Of a DNA stretch of 5,182 bases, positions 1 through 5,182 are shown piece after piece. The stretch is taken from positions 1-5,182 of the forward strand of contig JAJAYG010000506.1 in NCBI GenBank assembly GCA_026786335.1, read 5' to 3'. Each line of letters starts with the position of its first letter. The first letter of the stretch is position 1. The notes beneath the pieces are model-generated. The model saw nothing but the letters and a program-made list of their open reading frames with translations. It searched no databases and was not told the DNA's origin. This DNA comes from Chitinophagales bacterium (GTDB lineage: Bacteria; Bacteroidota; Bacteroidia; Chitinophagales; UBA10324). Made by a program: the position numbers and the translations under genes.

Positions 1-49
1 AAAATGAAAACAGAAAACATCATCAAATCAATTATCCAAAAAAATTGTT

Positions 50-799
50 TTACGCAAACCAATTTTGCAAATCATTCAACTTCAGATTATTTTTTTCGGG
101 TGAAATGAAATCGTGAAGAATTTTTCCTTTATCCATCATGATCAATCTTGAACCATATTCAATCGCCTGCTTAAGATTGTGCGTTACCAAAATTGCTGTG
201 AGATTATTTTCAGCAATTAGCTTGTCGGCAAGTTTTATTACTAATTCTGATGAGCGCGGATCGAGCGCTGCAGTAGGTTCATCCAACAACAAAATTTTAG
301 GTTCATCCATTGAAGCCATCAGCAGGGTCAGTGCTTGCCGCTGACCGCCTGATAATTTTCCAACTAATGTGTCCAATTTATTTTCCAAACCTAAATTCAA
401 AACAGCAATTCTTTGTGCAATTTCATTTCTGAATTTTGAATTGATGCCTGTGCGAAACCCTTTTCTTTTTGTTCGCAATGAAGCAAGCCGGAAATTATCA
501 ATGATAGAAAGTTCAGGCGCTGTTCCCTTCAACGGATCCTGAAAAACTCTTGCTATCCATTTGCTTCTTTGAAAATCTTTTTGAGAAGTTACATCGTGAT
601 CGGCAATAAATATTTTTCCTTCCTCACAAAAAATATTACCTGCTACCAAATTCAGTATGGTGGATTTGCCCGAGCCATTGGAACCAATGATTACCAAAAA
701 TTCTTTTGCCTTCAACTCAATTGAAACTTGATCGAGGGCCAAAACTTCAGATGGAGTGTTGCGGTTGAAATATTTGGTGACTGTGTTGACCTTCAGCAT
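50..799 (-). CDS. ABC transporter ATP-binding protein (TrpZ-like) of the ABC_sub_bind importer
   Basis: This is the cytoplasmic ATPase that powers the importer, 249 residues, a complete single nucleotide-binding domain. Visible motifs are Walker A GSNGSGKST (residues 39-47), the Q-loop glutamine Q87 in VFQDP, signature LSGGQRQ (149-155), Walker B ILLLDE with catalytic E174, D-loop AALD (177-180) and switch histidine H207 in VTHNL. All catalytic residues are intact. The segment around RTKRKGFRTG (109-118), basic and just after the Q-loop region, is typical of ATPases paired with this permease family. The ATG shares its A with the permease stop codon (TGATG), so the two are probably translationally coupled. 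It is the last clear gene of the operon. The 49 bases after its stop are AT-rich, with a T7 run but no stem, so termination or continuation of the operon lies outside the window. Confidence 0.95.
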   Translation of the reverse strand: MLKVNTVTKYFNRNTPSEVLALDQVSIELKAKEFLVIIGSNGSGKSTILNLVAGNIFCEEGKIFIADHDVTSQKDFQRSKWIARVFQDPLKGTAPELSIIDNFRLASLRTKRKGFRTGINSKFRNEIAQRIAVLNLGLENKLDTLVGKLSGGQRQALTLLMASMDEPKILLLDEPTAALDPRSSELVIKLADKLIAENNLTAILVTHNLKQAIEYGSRLIMMDKGKILHDFISPEKNNLKLNDLQNWFA

Positions 800-1662
800 C
801 AGTTAGCTTTTTTAAGATTCGGAATTCCAACCACCAACAAAACAATCACTGCAGTCACCAGCTTCAACCAATTTGGATCAACACCTAATGCAAGCGTAAA
901 TGCGATGATCATTCTAAAAATGATGCAGCCGATTACAACACCTATCAAACGCAATGCAATCGATCGCGCATTAAAAACATTGAATAAAGCTTCACCCATC
1001 ATCACGGCACCTAATCCAAAAATTACGATGCCGATTCCCATGTTGATGTCACTGAATTGCTGGAGTTGACAAACTAAAAAACCGCTCACAGCAGTAAATG
1101 CATTGGCGATTGCGAGGCCAATCACTTTCATGTTCTGCGTGTTTACTCCCATGGCGCGCACCATGTCTTCACTGTTACCCGTTGCTCGCATGGCAACTCC
1201 GAAATCTGTTTTGAGTAACCAGGAAAGTATCAACCACATCACAATTGTAAACAATAGCAACACACCAAGCCATTGCAAGTTGGATGAATTAAGAAATGAA
1301 AAAATATTTTCAATGTGCGCTGTGTTGATGAGCGGAATATTTGAACGCCCCATAATGTTGAGGTTAACCGAATACAATGAAGTCATCACCAAAATACCGG
1401 AGAGCAGTGGATTAATTTTTAATCGTGTGTGAATTAATCCGGTTGCAGTTCCTGCAAGTGCACCAGAAATAATTGTAATGATTAAAATTATTGGAAGCGG
1501 AATTCCATTGCTAAGCAGTACTGCTGTTACTGCTGCGCCCAAAGTGTAACTTCCATCGGTAGTGATATCAGGAATGTTAAAAATGCGCAGCGAAACATAA
1601 ATTCCAAAACCCATTGCACAAAATGCAAGACCAAGAAGTATGGCAGTGAGGTAGAATTCCAC
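799..1662 (-). CDS. ABC transporter permease (BPD_transp_2 / TrpY-like family)
   Basis: This is the membrane channel subunit of the importer, 287 residues, with about eight or nine hydrophobic segments (around residues 3-25, 38-52, 55-76, 84-105, 130-150, 177-198, 208-228, 235-259 and 266-281). The family signature FNIPDITTDGSYTLGAA (residues 28-44) and INPLLSGILVMTSLYSVNL (83-101) identify it as the partner type of ABC_sub_bind proteins. The stretch FGVAMRATGNSEDMVRAMG (154-172) is the cytoplasmic loop of the LivH/RbsC superfamily that contacts the ATPase. The start is GTG: an in-frame stop lies four codons upstream, no ATG intervenes, and translation from the GTG gives the family's normal N terminus. 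It starts 20 bases after the binding-protein stop. Its TGA overlaps the ATPase ATG by one base, suggesting coupled translation. Confidence 0.93.
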   Translation of the reverse strand: MEFYLTAILLGLAFCAMGFGIYVSLRIFNIPDITTDGSYTLGAAVTAVLLSNGIPLPIILIITIISGALAGTATGLIHTRLKINPLLSGILVMTSLYSVNLNIMGRSNIPLINTAHIENIFSFLNSSNLQWLGVLLLFTIVMWLILSWLLKTDFGVAMRATGNSEDMVRAMGVNTQNMKVIGLAIANAFTAVSGFLVCQLQQFSDINMGIGIVIFGLGAVMMGEALFNVFNARSIALRLIGVVIGCIIFRMIIAFTLALGVDPNWLKLVTAVIVLLVVGIPNLKKAN

Positions 1663-1682
1663 GAGGGGAAATTAATGAACGG

Positions 1683-2639
1683 TTATTTTAATTCGGTAAA
1701 TGTAGAATCAAAAACAATGTTGTACTGCTTTGCAACTGAAGCATTGTAGATACGCTTTCTCACTTTTACCAACTCAGGTTCAATACCATTCAGGCTTCCC
1801 TGTTTCAAAAATTTTGCTGCCTGCTCTCCGGCCTGAAATCCCCACTGATACATATCAGCACCGAAAGCCACCAATGCTCCGCGATTTACCAATCCAGCTT
1901 CGGAAGTAAATACCGGAATATTTTTATCACCACAGCTCTTTGAAATTATTTCAAATGAAGAAAACACAACATTATCGGGCATTTCAAAAAATGCATCAAT
2001 GTTTTTATTTACAAGTGAACTCATCACCAATTGTGTTTCGGAAGAATTATTTACCGGTTGTGCAATAAGCACAAATCCCAATTTGCCGCAATCCATTTTT
2101 ATTGTCTTTAACGCGGCGCGCGATTGAGGTTCGCTTTGATTATAGATTGTGCCAATCGTTTTTGCATTTGGTAAAACAGATTTAATGAGTGCAACTGACG
2201 TATCAATATAACCGAGCGTTTCATAAATACCGAATAAATTTTTCGGCTGCTGCCCACTTGAATCAACAAGTCCGGCTAATCTTGGAGAAGGTGCTACCAT
2301 CATAAACACAGGAATGTCTTTTGTCTTTTGCACTGCAGTAATTGTTGAGAGTGTTGGATTGGTTGCAATGAGTTTAACTTTTTCAGAAATAAAATAATCT
2401 ACCGCCTGGGTTAGTGTTGGAATATCTCCTTGTGCATTTCGATAAATAATTTTTATTGTGCCACTGTCTTCTCTATAACCATTTTGACTGAGCGCATCAT
2501 AAAAACCTTTTTTTGCCTGAGCAATTGTTTCATCTTCAAATGCATCGAGAAAACCAATTGTAGGTGTAGCAGATTTTTTTTCCTGTTGATTGCAAGAAAT
2601 AAAAACAGAAAAAATAAAAAGCAGAGTGAGATAGCGCAT
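1683..2639 (-). CDS. ABC transporter substrate-binding lipoprotein, ABC_sub_bind (TrpX-like) family
   Basis: This is the ligand-capturing component of a three-gene importer. From the chosen ATG the protein has 318 residues and opens with MRYLTLLFIFSVFISC, a short lipoprotein signal with Cys16 as the lipidation site, followed by a polar linker (NQQEKKSAT). An in-frame ATG 18 codons upstream (2693) exists, but its extension YFFLRIKFRHKQNSTNL is charged, would bury the signal, and is encoded partly by the T-run after the hairpin, so it is rejected. The mature part follows the former DUF534 family, a type I periplasmic-binding fold: PTIGFLDAFEDE at residues 26-37, then NPTLSTITAVQ, KTIGTIYNQSEPQS, and the hallmark FTSEAGLVNRGALVAFGADMYQWG. 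Streptococcal relatives are associated with L-tryptophan. The ligand here is unknown, and an aromatic amino acid is only a guess. The permease follows after 20 bases. Length is normal, with no damage visible. Confidence 0.9.
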   Translation of the reverse strand: MRYLTLLFIFSVFISCNQQEKKSATPTIGFLDAFEDETIAQAKKGFYDALSQNGYREDSGTIKIIYRNAQGDIPTLTQAVDYFISEKVKLIATNPTLSTITAVQKTKDIPVFMMVAPSPRLAGLVDSSGQQPKNLFGIYETLGYIDTSVALIKSVLPNAKTIGTIYNQSEPQSRAALKTIKMDCGKLGFVLIAQPVNNSSETQLVMSSLVNKNIDAFFEMPDNVVFSSFEIISKSCGDKNIPVFTSEAGLVNRGALVAFGADMYQWGFQAGEQAAKFLKQGSLNGIEPELVKVRKRIYNASVAKQYNIVFDSTFTELK

Positions 2640-2679
2640 AAGATTGGTTGAGTTTTGTTTGTGCCTGAATTTTATTCTT

Positions 2680-2737
2680 AAAAAAAAATACAAAACCGCC
2701 GTCAGGGTTTACAATCATTCACGGGGTTTTGCCCGCG
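2680..2737 (-). terminator. GC-rich island that can fold as a rho-independent-type terminator or as a competing hairpin
   Basis: On the minus strand, arm AAAACCCCGT (2730-2721) pairs with ACGGCGGTTTT (2702-2692) in ten base pairs with one bulged C, around an 18-base loop. GTA and nine T follow (down to 2680). This has the form of an intrinsic terminator. A second hairpin, CGCGGG-CAAAAC-CCCGTG (2737-2720, six pairs including one G-T), uses the same 5' arm, so the two folds exclude each other. G+C is 28 of 50 in 2691-2740 but only 12 of 50 and 10 of 50 in the flanking 50-base blocks. It lies 40 bases before the binding-protein start and about 160 bases after the WG-gene stop. It may end the upstream transcript, or act as an attenuator for the ABC operon. 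Which of these holds cannot be decided from one sequence. Confidence 0.5.
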
Positions 2738-2795
2738 CAGTTAGAGAGATTTTTATTCCTATCAATTGAAACTCATTTGAATTATTTTTTGAAAT

Positions 2796-2803
2796 CAAAA
2801 ATA
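2796..2803 (-). promoter_or_regulatory. Candidate -7 box (TATTTTTG) upstream of the ABC operon
   Basis: The minus-strand octamer TATTTTTG matches the Bacteroidota -7 consensus TAnnTTTG. Transcription from here would begin near 2790 and give a leader of about 150 bases containing the GC-rich foldable element before the binding-protein start. No TTTG box is present 19-21 bases upstream (the stretch there is AATTTTTA), so the promoter call is weak. No better candidate was found in 2640-2690, between the element and the gene. Confidence 0.25.
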
Positions 2804-2891
2804 TTTCTCTTCACAACTAAAAATTCATTTTTCACTTCTCTCCTATTTGTCTTACTTCTTAAATATTAAATCTTTAGTATTAACCATCGAG

Positions 2892-4655
2892 CTATCCTTT
2901 CACAAACTTCCCATTCTTGTCAATTACTTTATCAACGAGTATGGTGAGTTTTGAATTTTTAGGATCCTTTGCCTTAACCCGCACTCTGGCTTTCCCATTG
3001 ATGAAAAGAGAAGCATATTCATACTGAGGCTTAATAATCCAAGAGCCCGACTTATCAATATAACCCCACAATTTACTATCATCAGCTACCGGTGCAAGAT
3101 CCTCTCTGAAAGAACCTGCGTTTTGGAACATAGGCTCAATTGCAAATTTTCCCGAATGATCAATAAATCCATAAAGTTTAGATTCTTTAACCTGCACCAA
3201 TGCAAATCCTTCATTGAAAGAAGTTGCATCTACAAACTTTAACGGAATCACTTCTCTACCCTTTGAATCGATAAAACCATAACCTTTGTTTTCATTGTGC
3301 ACCATTGAAAGCCCTTCGGTAAAATCAAAAATATTTTCATAGCGTGGATGAATAATCCATTCACCAAACCGGTTGACAAAACCATACTTACAGGAATTAG
3401 AATGACAATCACCGATAGCTGCTTGCGCTTTACCTTCATTAAAATCTTCTGTTTTACTCCATGGATAAGTGCTCATAATTTTTCCATCGGCATTGATAAA
3501 AGCATAGTTGCAATGTTCCGTATTACATGCAAGCTTTACAGCAGCCATTCCTTCGCTGAATGGTGAAGCCTCAGTAAACTGCGCCCGTGCAAGTGTATCG
3601 CGTGATTTTGAATCAATGTAGCCATACAAATTATTTTTCTCGAAGCTCTCAAATTTCTTGGTGCTCTGCTTCATCTCCTTTTCCAACTGCAGTTGGTTTG
3701 GGTAGAACGGATACTTTTTTTGAAAATTTTTAAACGTGTTGTAAGAATAGAATGCTGTTTCCTTGCGATAAATTTTCATCCATGCATTTTCAACGTTGTG
3801 ATTTGATGGAAACAAATTGATAAAATCAAGATAGCGCTTAACAGAATCATCGCGTGTAATAATTAAATAGATAGTGTCTTCCGCTTCCAGAAAATAAGGG
3901 CTTTCTGTGTGCTCCTTGGTAAACGTGATGTAATCATTTACCCGGTGAGACTTTGTCTTGGTTGAATACAACAGCTTATCATAATTTGCTTTTGCTTGAG
4001 TATAATATGGGCTGTTTGGATATTGGGTAATGAAATTTTTATAAGACTGCCAGGTGCTGTCGGCTGTTTTAGAATTGTATAAATACTTTTCATAAAGTGC
4101 TCTTGCTTGTGCTACTTGCTTTGCAGCCGGATATTTTTTTAAGAACTCATCGAAACTTGCGTAATCATTTTTTAGCAAGGCCTCATTAAAAGCTGCGCTG
4201 TTTCTTTTTTCAGTTGTTGCAGCCAATTGCGGCGATGTTGCAAAAGTATTAATGAAATGATTCCAGGTTTCTCCCGTGTTTACCGAGTCGGCAAACCTAT
4301 AAGCTTCACTATTAATTAACTGTTGTAATTCATTAACCGTGTAATCACGGTAACCAACTTTTGGAAATTGCTTTTTCTCTTCCGTCGTTCTGTCTTTGGT
4401 TAATCTGCTTGCGCTTGCAGCATTGTATGCATTAGCAGAATCAAGATTGTATTGGTTAAAATCCTTCATGAAAAATAATTTAGCCATACCAAATTGCGCA
4501 GCTCCGTTTTGCGGATTGTCCTTTAAAATTTTTTGAAAGGAAGTTTGCGCCAAATCATACGCACCTGAATTGAGGAAGCCAAAAGATTTTGAAAGTGATT
4601 GAGAAAAAGCAACTGCTGAAATCAAAAGCAGTGCAAGAAAAATTACCGTGCGCAT
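2892..4655 (-). CDS. Exported WG-repeat protein with N-terminal TPR-like helical repeats
   Basis: The protein has 587 residues and begins with a Sec signal peptide (MRTVIFLALLLISAVAFSQ, likely cleaved after S18 or Q19), so it should reach the periplasm or beyond. No lipobox or membrane anchor is visible. Residues 21-85 resemble a TPR unit (GAYDLAQTSFQKILKDNPQN). Residues about 128-333 hold six degenerate helical repeats built on aromatic-rich helices and a [YF]P-x-SP turn. Residues 343-560 hold six WG repeats (YGFID..G...I.P.F..A..F.EG.A.V), with a seventh half-repeat (VIDKNGKFV) at the end. The only four cysteines form two CX4C inserts (C377/C382 and C417/C422). The start is chosen because the signal peptide begins at that ATG. 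There is no Shine-Dalgarno sequence, as usual in this phylum. WG-repeat proteins are mostly uncharacterised; a binding or scaffold role is an inference, and no catalytic motif is seen. Neighbours give no functional clue. Architecture is well supported, function unknown. Confidence 0.9.
   Translation of the reverse strand: MRTVIFLALLLISAVAFSQSLSKSFGFLNSGAYDLAQTSFQKILKDNPQNGAAQFGMAKLFFMKDFNQYNLDSANAYNAASASRLTKDRTTEEKKQFPKVGYRDYTVNELQQLINSEAYRFADSVNTGETWNHFINTFATSPQLAATTEKRNSAAFNEALLKNDYASFDEFLKKYPAAKQVAQARALYEKYLYNSKTADSTWQSYKNFITQYPNSPYYTQAKANYDKLLYSTKTKSHRVNDYITFTKEHTESPYFLEAEDTIYLIITRDDSVKRYLDFINLFPSNHNVENAWMKIYRKETAFYSYNTFKNFQKKYPFYPNQLQLEKEMKQSTKKFESFEKNNLYGYIDSKSRDTLARAQFTEASPFSEGMAAVKLACNTEHCNYAFINADGKIMSTYPWSKTEDFNEGKAQAAIGDCHSNSCKYGFVNRFGEWIIHPRYENIFDFTEGLSMVHNENKGYGFIDSKGREVIPLKFVDATSFNEGFALVQVKESKLYGFIDHSGKFAIEPMFQNAGSFREDLAPVADDSKLWGYIDKSGSWIIKPQYEYASLFINGKARVRVKAKDPKNSKLTILVDKVIDKNGKFVKG
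2895..3629 (-). repeat. WG-repeat domain (six repeats plus a half repeat, residues 343-587)
   Basis: The [YW][GA][FY] anchors have their middle residue at positions 345, 385, 425, 460, 496 and 531. Spacings are 40, 40, 35, 36 and 35 residues. Each unit continues with a polar turn (S/K-G), a short strand ending in I.P, an aromatic, and F.EG.A.V, as in the WG beta-repeat family (Pfam WG_beta_rep). The last unit has the canonical WG pair (LWGYIDKSGSWIIKPQYEYA). The final VIDKNGKFV looks like the first half of a further repeat and may cap the array. The two 40-residue units are longer because of the cysteine inserts. Confidence 0.85.
3657..4274 (-). repeat. Six degenerate helical repeats encoded in the WG-repeat gene (residues about 128-333)
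   Basis: Each unit reads roughly as an aromatic-rich helix (W/Y..Y..FI..), a turn of the YPxSP type, then a second helix (A...Y.K.LY). The turn anchors are F138, Y175, Y212, H249, F282 and Y315, giving spacings of 37, 37, 37, 33 and 33 residues. The best pair is YASFDEFLKKYP (residues 165-176) and WQSYKNFITQYPNSP (202-216). The pattern resembles the TPR-type units of envelope proteins such as BamD and YbgF (YPxSPY...A), which usually mediate protein-protein contacts. The repeats are diverged at residue level and are not a DNA-level tandem repeat. Confidence 0.65.
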
Positions 4656-4663
4656 AAGAAGCG

Positions 4664-4696
4664 CAAAAATAAATTTGATTGGGTACTAAAAGCAAA
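4664..4696 (-). promoter_or_regulatory. Predicted Bacteroidota-type promoter (TTTG-N21-TAnnTTTG) for the WG-repeat gene
   Basis: On the minus strand a TTTG box (4696-4693) is followed after exactly 21 bases by TATTTTTG (4671-4664), a full match to the TAnnTTTG -7 consensus known from Bacteroides and Flavobacterium, at the accepted 19-21 base spacing. It lies between the pntB stop and the WG-repeat gene, which suggests that gene is transcribed independently of pntB. The -7 box ends only 8 bases before the ATG, so the predicted transcript would start within a few bases of the start codon. The match is by eye. In such AT-rich DNA a TATTTTTG can occur by chance, but the paired box at the right distance makes it more credible. 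Confidence 0.5.
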
Positions 4697-4742
4697 TTGT
4701 GGAAAACTAAATTACAAGCAAATGCAAGATTAAAATTTTAAA

Positions 4743-5182
4743 TCAATTCGCTTTTACCTCAGTACATAATTTTTGCAAGGTTGCTTTTGCATCACCAAAG
4801 AGCATTCTGGTTTTTGGTTGATAGAAGAGTTCGTTTTCAATTCCTGCATACCCGGCATTCATGCTGCGCTTCATTATAATTACATTTTGTGCTAACTCCA
4901 CCTCAAGAATGGGCATACCATAAATAGGTGATGCCGGATCATTTTTAGCAGCAGGATTTACCACATCATTTGCACCTACAACAATCACCACATCTGTATT
5001 CCCGAATTCATTGTTGGCATCTTCCATCTCCAATAATTTATCATAACTAACATCAGCTTCAGCAAGCAAAACATTCATGTGACCGGGCATTCTTCCGGCA
5101 ACAGGATGAATGGCATATTTTACCTCAACACCTTTTTCTTCCAGCAATTTTTCTAATTCATGCACGGTGTGTTGTGCCTGTG
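4743..5182 (-). CDS. pntB: NAD(P)(+) transhydrogenase (Re/Si-specific) subunit beta, C-terminal part (5' end outside window)
   Basis: PntB is the membrane beta subunit of the proton-translocating transhydrogenase, which drives hydride transfer from NADH to NADP+ with the proton gradient. Only the last 145 complete codons are present. They cover most of the cytoplasmic NADP(H)-binding domain (dIII). The reading frame stays open to the window edge and begins AQAQ, so the GTG at 5165 is an internal valine ([14 protein letters not shown]), not a start. Recognisable family motifs, in order, are [42 protein letters not shown] and [16 protein letters not shown], ending in MLFGDAK. From memory, the E. 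coli NADP-contacting residues lie in the GAND aspartate, the KR of KRSMN and the tyrosine of GYAG, and all are conserved here. The gene stops with TGA and ends at the family's usual point, so the C terminus looks intact. The alpha-subunit genes would be expected upstream, beyond the window. Confidence 0.96.
   Translation of the reverse strand, partial: QAQHTVHELEKLLEEKGVEVKYAIHPVAGRMPGHMNVLLAEADVSYDKLLEMEDANNEFGNTDVVIVVGANDVVNPAAKNDPASPIYGMPILEVELAQNVIIMKRSMNAGYAGIENELFYQPKTRMLFGDAKATLQKLCTEVKAN

Noticed and set aside
1..23. Possible start of another minus-strand gene (two tandem ATG at 23-18) after the ATPase
   Set aside because: Only seven codons remain before the window edge, too few to judge.
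4..108. 34-codon plus-strand frame overlapping the 3' end of the ATPase gene
   Set aside because: Mostly antisense to a well-supported gene, no promoter seen, and no recognisable protein character.
2574..2581. A8 run (sense strand) in the binding-protein gene near its lipobox, a possible slippage or phase-variation tract
   Set aside because: Lysine-rich linkers in AT-rich genomes often contain such runs. The frame is intact and there is no other sign of phase variation.
2640..2693. 18-codon N-terminal extension of the binding protein starting at the ATG at 2693
   Set aside because: The extension is charged and would place the lipoprotein signal internally. Its first codons lie in the T-run that follows the hairpin. 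The ATG at 2639 gives a textbook signal with Cys at 16.
2430..2718. Short frames on both strands around the start of the binding-protein gene (plus 2430-2651, minus 2536-2718)
   Set aside because: They are out-of-frame or antisense readings of the lipoprotein signal region and intergenic DNA, with no family features.
2782..2835. 17-codon minus-strand reading frame starting with GTG, preceded by AGGAG, upstream of the foldable element (possible leader peptide)
   Set aside because: Too short to separate from chance in AT-rich DNA. It lacks a run of any regulatory amino acid (three Phe, no Trp or Tyr), starts upstream of the candidate -7 box, and Bacteroidota rarely use Shine-Dalgarno sequences.
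2861..2882. Imperfect inverted repeat just after the WG-gene stop, considered as its terminator
   Set aside because: It is nearly all A/T, has a two-base centre and a mismatch, and has no following T-run, so it would be a very weak stem.
4717..4742. AT palindrome (AAAATTTT, centre about 4736) after the pntB stop as its terminator
   Set aside because: A four-base A/T self-complement without a G/C stem is not a credible terminator, so I cannot say where the pnt transcript ends.

Overview
The window looks like an AT-rich chromosomal stretch from a member of the Bacteroidota, probably an environmental lineage. The signs are: no Shine-Dalgarno sequences before the starts, a perfect TTTG-N21-TAnnTTTG promoter, a secreted WG-repeat protein, and a lipoprotein-type binding protein. 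This placement is inferred from style, not from a marker gene. All five genes lie on the minus strand, so transcription runs from high to low coordinates. I see no tRNA, rRNA, CRISPR array, insertion sequence or phage gene.

Region by region, in transcription order: (1) 5182-4743 is the C-terminal NADP(H)-binding domain of the proton-translocating transhydrogenase beta subunit (pntB), cut by the window edge. (2) 4742-4656 is an 87-base gap with a Bacteroidota-type promoter whose -7 box lies only 8 bases from the next start codon. (3) 4655-2892 encodes a 587-residue exported protein with a helical-repeat middle and a C-terminal WG-repeat domain. (4) 2891-2640 is a 252-base, mostly very AT-rich intergenic region holding a sharply bounded GC-rich island that can fold either as a terminator or as a competing hairpin, about 40 bases before the next gene. 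(5) 2639-50 is a compact three-gene ABC transporter operon: lipoprotein binding protein, membrane permease, ATPase. The last two overlap by one base (TGATG).

The three ABC genes should form one importer of the ABC_sub_bind (former DUF534, TrpX-like) class. A relative in streptococci is linked to tryptophan, but the substrate here cannot be read from the sequence. The WG-repeat protein and pntB have no evident functional link to the transporter.

The points most worth a second look are the bistable, attenuator-like element in front of the transporter and the architecture of the WG-repeat protein. In that protein six helical repeats with a 37/33-residue rhythm lead into six WG repeats, two of which are preceded by CX4C inserts carrying the only four cysteines. 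I did not find a clear-cut new multi-gene system.
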